Positions 60,451-64,000 of a stretch of 64,000 bases of DNA are shown here, in pieces. The DNA lies in the NCBI GenBank assembly GCA_013398055.1, contig VZRS01015048.1, positions 62,001-126,000 of the forward strand, given 5' to 3'. The stretch is from Ifrita kowaldi. Its lineage: Eukaryota; Chordata; Aves; Passeriformes; Cinclosomatidae. The translations under genes were made by a program, and so were the position numbers. Within the stretch, counting starts at the first letter, position 1, and every line of letters starts with the position of its first letter. The notes beneath the pieces are model-generated. The model did not search any database. It was not told the origin of the DNA and was given only the letters and a program-made list of their open reading frames with translations.

Positions 60451-63296
60451 TCTCATAAAATCCTTCATAAAATCAGACTCCTGTCTCTCAATCCCTTTTG
60501 ATTATTTCCTGCTGCCCATCCAGTGCTTTCTTTTCTCATAATTTCTTTACTGCTATCTGTTCTCTACCCAGGCCAATAGCATTTACCTGAATCCTCGGAT
60601 AACTTCGGACATTTTTCTTCCTCCCTTTCACTTTCATTTAAATGTATTGTGCTCCCAAAAAGCTCCAAACTGCCACAATAATTATTTCCTAGTAAGACTG
60701 AAGGAGATAGTTGCAAATACTTTCAAACTGCTGCACTCCTCATTCCTAACATCCTGTATTCCCTCCCTTCTGGTTACTGTGGGCAGCTGGCAAGATAAAC
60801 ACGGGCTGTGAATAGCCTTCCTTTCTGCCTTGGACACCTCTCTGAAGTAAAATCCTCTGTCTCCACTCAGCTTTGATTTCCCCACGGTGCATCTGCTGCC
60901 ACACTTCTCTCCAGGATGCTGCCAGAGGAAGCTCTAACTCTGTTTTAGGAAGCTGTTGTGATGGGGGTGTTGTTTTCCTGTTTCTGCCAACACAGGTGTC
61001 ACTGCTGTCCTTGGGCTGCCTCCAGCAGCATCCCACCAGCTGGAGCCCTCCTGCTCTCCCTGCCCAGGGCCACGCTGTGTCCTGTGGTGCAGCAGGTTCT
61101 GGGTGGCTCTCCCAGGCTGTGTCACCAAGCCCAGCGTGTCCATGCCCACCCTCTACGGTTGTTTTGGAAACCTTACTGCAGGATCTGTCCTGGCACCAGG
61201 GAAAGTGTGACTGTGAAAAGGCTAAGCAGGGAGACAAGGATGAAAATATGTTAATGATATTTAAACCTGCAGTACTTTCAGCTGAGAACAGCCCAGCTTT
61301 CCTTGTTCTGCAAAGCTCTGCCTTTGTACGGTGGGGAACCATTGGTGTGAACCAAGCCTGTAATGTGCACTTAATGCTCATCTGTAAAATACAACCCTGA
61401 TAAAAAGAGCAGCCCCTCAGACTCTGCTGGGTGTATAAAGAAATGCAGTGTGGTGTATTTGGGATCAAACCCTTTAATAGCAGTAATTCTTCCATTACAG
61501 CACAAAGCATTTTACTTTGTATTGGAATATGTCCAGAAAGACTGTTTAGTGGAATGGATTAACAACTTGAACACTAGTTTAAATATTTAGATTATCATCC
61601 AGTGTCCCAGATCGAGGCTCATAAGGGAACAAAGAACCTCTTTCCAGATCCAGAGGACTAGGATATTGATTGCAGGACTCCAGCTGCATGGAAATAATGC
61701 ACTATACCACAAATATATCAGGTGCTGTATCAGCTGGGTAATTTCTTATTGCTTTTGTGAAAATGCATCTGTTTTGATGCAGATGTCGCTGTCCAATGCA
61801 AGGCCAAAATGAGTAATATATTCATGCCTCCTGGTAGTAATATCTGAATACTGTAGATTAATTTTTTTTTCCTCTTTTGAGCATATTATCTTTCATTCTG
61901 TCTGGAGCAGTATTATTTTGTGCATCTGTCACTGATAGTGATGTGCTGGGAGGAAGGGTCAGCATAATCATTTAGTTATGAGACACCGAATAAAACAAAT
62001 GATCTTTTCATAGATGCACGGTGTTTAAGTCCAGAAGGGATTGTTGCATTTAGCCTGACCTTCTCTATATCACATCTTTATAAAGCCAGAGCTGTCTAAT
62101 AATTTTTTGAGGCCCATGTTGCATACAATTATGAGTCTCCTGGATAAATACCAGCTGTTGGGATGCTTCCAGCTATGCCTTTTCCTGAAAAGCCTTCTGT
62201 ATAATAAAAGGGGACTGATGATGCTCTTTTTGAAAGAAAATCATGCTATAGGAGCCAGGAATGTAAGAATGAGCTTCAGGTCTGGGAGGAATGAGGGTTT
62301 CTGGCACAACTCTGAAAGTAGTAAGAATGGGTGTTGAAATGAAAGGATTCCCCAGTCTGGCAGCCAGCTTCTTCCATTTCAGATTGGAAGAATCATGGGA
62401 AGATCAGACAGCAGTGCCCCAGAATCAGAGACTTCTCCCTCAGTTTGCAGCAGCTGTTGCCAGTGTCCAAGAGGAAGGATGCTGTGTGTAAAGGAGCAGG
62501 AACATTTATCCCTATGACAATAAAAGGGGCCTACTTTTCTCCTTTTTCTTTTTTTGTTCTTGTGCATGTTGTTTCAATACCGAGCAGCTCGCCCACAGCC
62601 ACAGCAATCAGCAACCGTGTGATGGGTCTCTAATGGGTTTTCTAATCACAAAGGGTTCTAAATGTCCTGCAGTGAGACTGGATTTGTAAGGTTTCTACCT
62701 CTTTGTGCCAAGGATGGCTAGTCCTGTCAGTGCCCATGCTGCAGTGACTGCTGGCTGTGGTGAGGAACCGTATTTTGGTTATGTTGTTTTACTCGGAGCC
62801 TTGTGAGCTCAACAGACAGATACTGGAGCTCTCCAAATGTTCGTGTCAGTGCTTTTCTGGCACCTGCCTGTGCAGATACAATTACAGTAGCACAGCCCTA
62901 TCAGGCCATTAGACACCATCAATCAATAGTGGTTACGGCTGCAGTTCCAAAAGTGGGATGGCAACAGGATGCCTGCAAAATGAACCTCCCTTTTCACTCT
63001 GTATAGAGCATGAACTGTGTCAGCAACTGCACTGTGGCATCTCTCATTTCTGATGCTATTTCCCTAGAAAAACGAGCACAAAATAACCTTTATCCTGTGG
63101 GTTTTTTTGTGTGCCTTGTGCCTGCAAGGCTGTAACAAGCTTCCTTGAGAAAATTGCCTCTCCCTTTCTTTCGTGGGTGACTCAACACATACCAGATGGG
63201 ATCCCAGGCGTGGAGCCTGAGTATGGCTGCCCAGACTTCTGTGGGACAGCAACTGAGAGTTCTGATGGTTTCCCTCCTCCAGTCTGTTTTTTTCTG

Positions 63297-63311
63297 TTTT
63301 TTTTTTTTTTT
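63297..63311. repeat. Poly-T tract (T15)
   Basis: Fifteen T residues following TTTTTTTCTG and preceding AATTAATTC. No associated element is recognised. Confidence 0.9.
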
Positions 63312-64000
63312 AATTAATTCTTTGTTTGGTTGGGGTTCTCATCACTTCTCAGTGAAATGTTTTCAACCTGATCTTGAATCTCTCTCTGAGAAAAAAGTAC
63401 TCAGGAGAAAAATAACTTCCTCCTCATTTTGACACAGCCTTCTATACAGCCTGAATGTCAGGAAAGCCATTTATAGAGCATGTACAGTAATTGCATGCTT
63501 AATATTTCATCAGCTGCATTAAGAGTAATGTCACTAAAACCAGGTATAGATTTAAAAGGATCTCTTTTGATTAAAAGTGACTTTAGAGTTTTTTGTGTAT
63601 AATAATAGCAGCAGGATATGTCATCATAGATGTTGCTGTGGGGTTCCGAATTTAATAATTCAACGCACATAGACACACACAGAGATTTGCATTGAGATTT
63701 TTGGACAAAGCATATGCTCCTGTTTGGCAGTGATCCTCTAATTACACCAAGATTAGACTGGTGTGAAGTAGATTGCTGCAGCTTGAGCCACACTCCTCTT
63801 TCACAGCCAAGAGATTGCAATATTTTCAGGTGGTGCAAACCCCACCCTTTCATTGCCATGCTCCAGTTGACAGCTGTAGGAAATAGAGATTAGAATCCAG
63901 AGTGGTTTTCTACCAGATTTCCTTTAGCCTCTCGTGGTAGGATGTGATGCAGAGTTTGGACTTGAGGCAGAATTTGAAACAGTACTTCAATTCACTTGAA

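Larger units (their letters stand above)
59217..64000. other. Unique non-coding DNA, no supported gene
   Basis: No gene is supported. The longest open frame in the window lies here (minus 60746-61510, 254 codons). The same 700 bp is also open in two plus frames and another minus frame, and no domain is visible, so low stop density in GC-richer DNA is the simplest explanation. A 30-bp tandem duplication lies at 60391-60450 and a T15 tract at 63297-63311. Confidence 0.55.

Overview
The window looks like vertebrate nuclear DNA, most likely from a bird. The main support is that the interspersed repeats I can recognise are all CR1-type LINE fragments, the dominant retrotransposon of birds and other sauropsids. 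Several carry the typical CR1 3' end with its ATTCTATGA-like tail. I see no Alu, L1 or other mammal-type repeats, no bacterial-style gene packing, no CRISPR array and no operon structure. The species cannot be fixed from the sequence alone.

I find no protein-coding gene that I can support. Open frames are short, scattered over all six frames and without recognisable domains. The longest are 254 codons (minus, 60746-61510) and 210 codons (plus, 46335-46967), and neither resembles a family I know. The window is best read as intergenic or intronic sequence. A few short segments have splice-site-like borders and are listed as weak exon candidates in the findings.

Layout: 1-10299 unique non-coding sequence; 10300-10413 an old CR1 3' end (plus); 10414-17143 non-coding; 17144-18569 a 1426-bp segment followed by 727 Ns (18570-19296) and then the same 1426 bp again (19297-20722); 20723-25785 non-coding with homopolymer tracts; 25786-25928 a CR1 3' end (plus); 25929-41544 non-coding, with paired poly-T tracts near 32 kb and a 9-bp triplication near 36.5 kb; 41545-41715 and 41956-42092 two CR1 3' ends facing each other; 42093-56687 AT-biased non-coding DNA with long stretches lacking open frames; 56688-56783 a 56-bp tandem duplication; 58480-58620 an AT-rich island; 58785-59216 an old CR1 reverse-transcriptase-region fragment (minus); 60391-60450 a 30-bp tandem duplication; then non-coding to the end.

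The most solid and consequential observation is the repeated segment abutting both edges of the N gap. It looks like an assembly false duplication (two overlapping contig ends scaffolded apart) rather than biology. I did not find evidence of an undescribed biological system.
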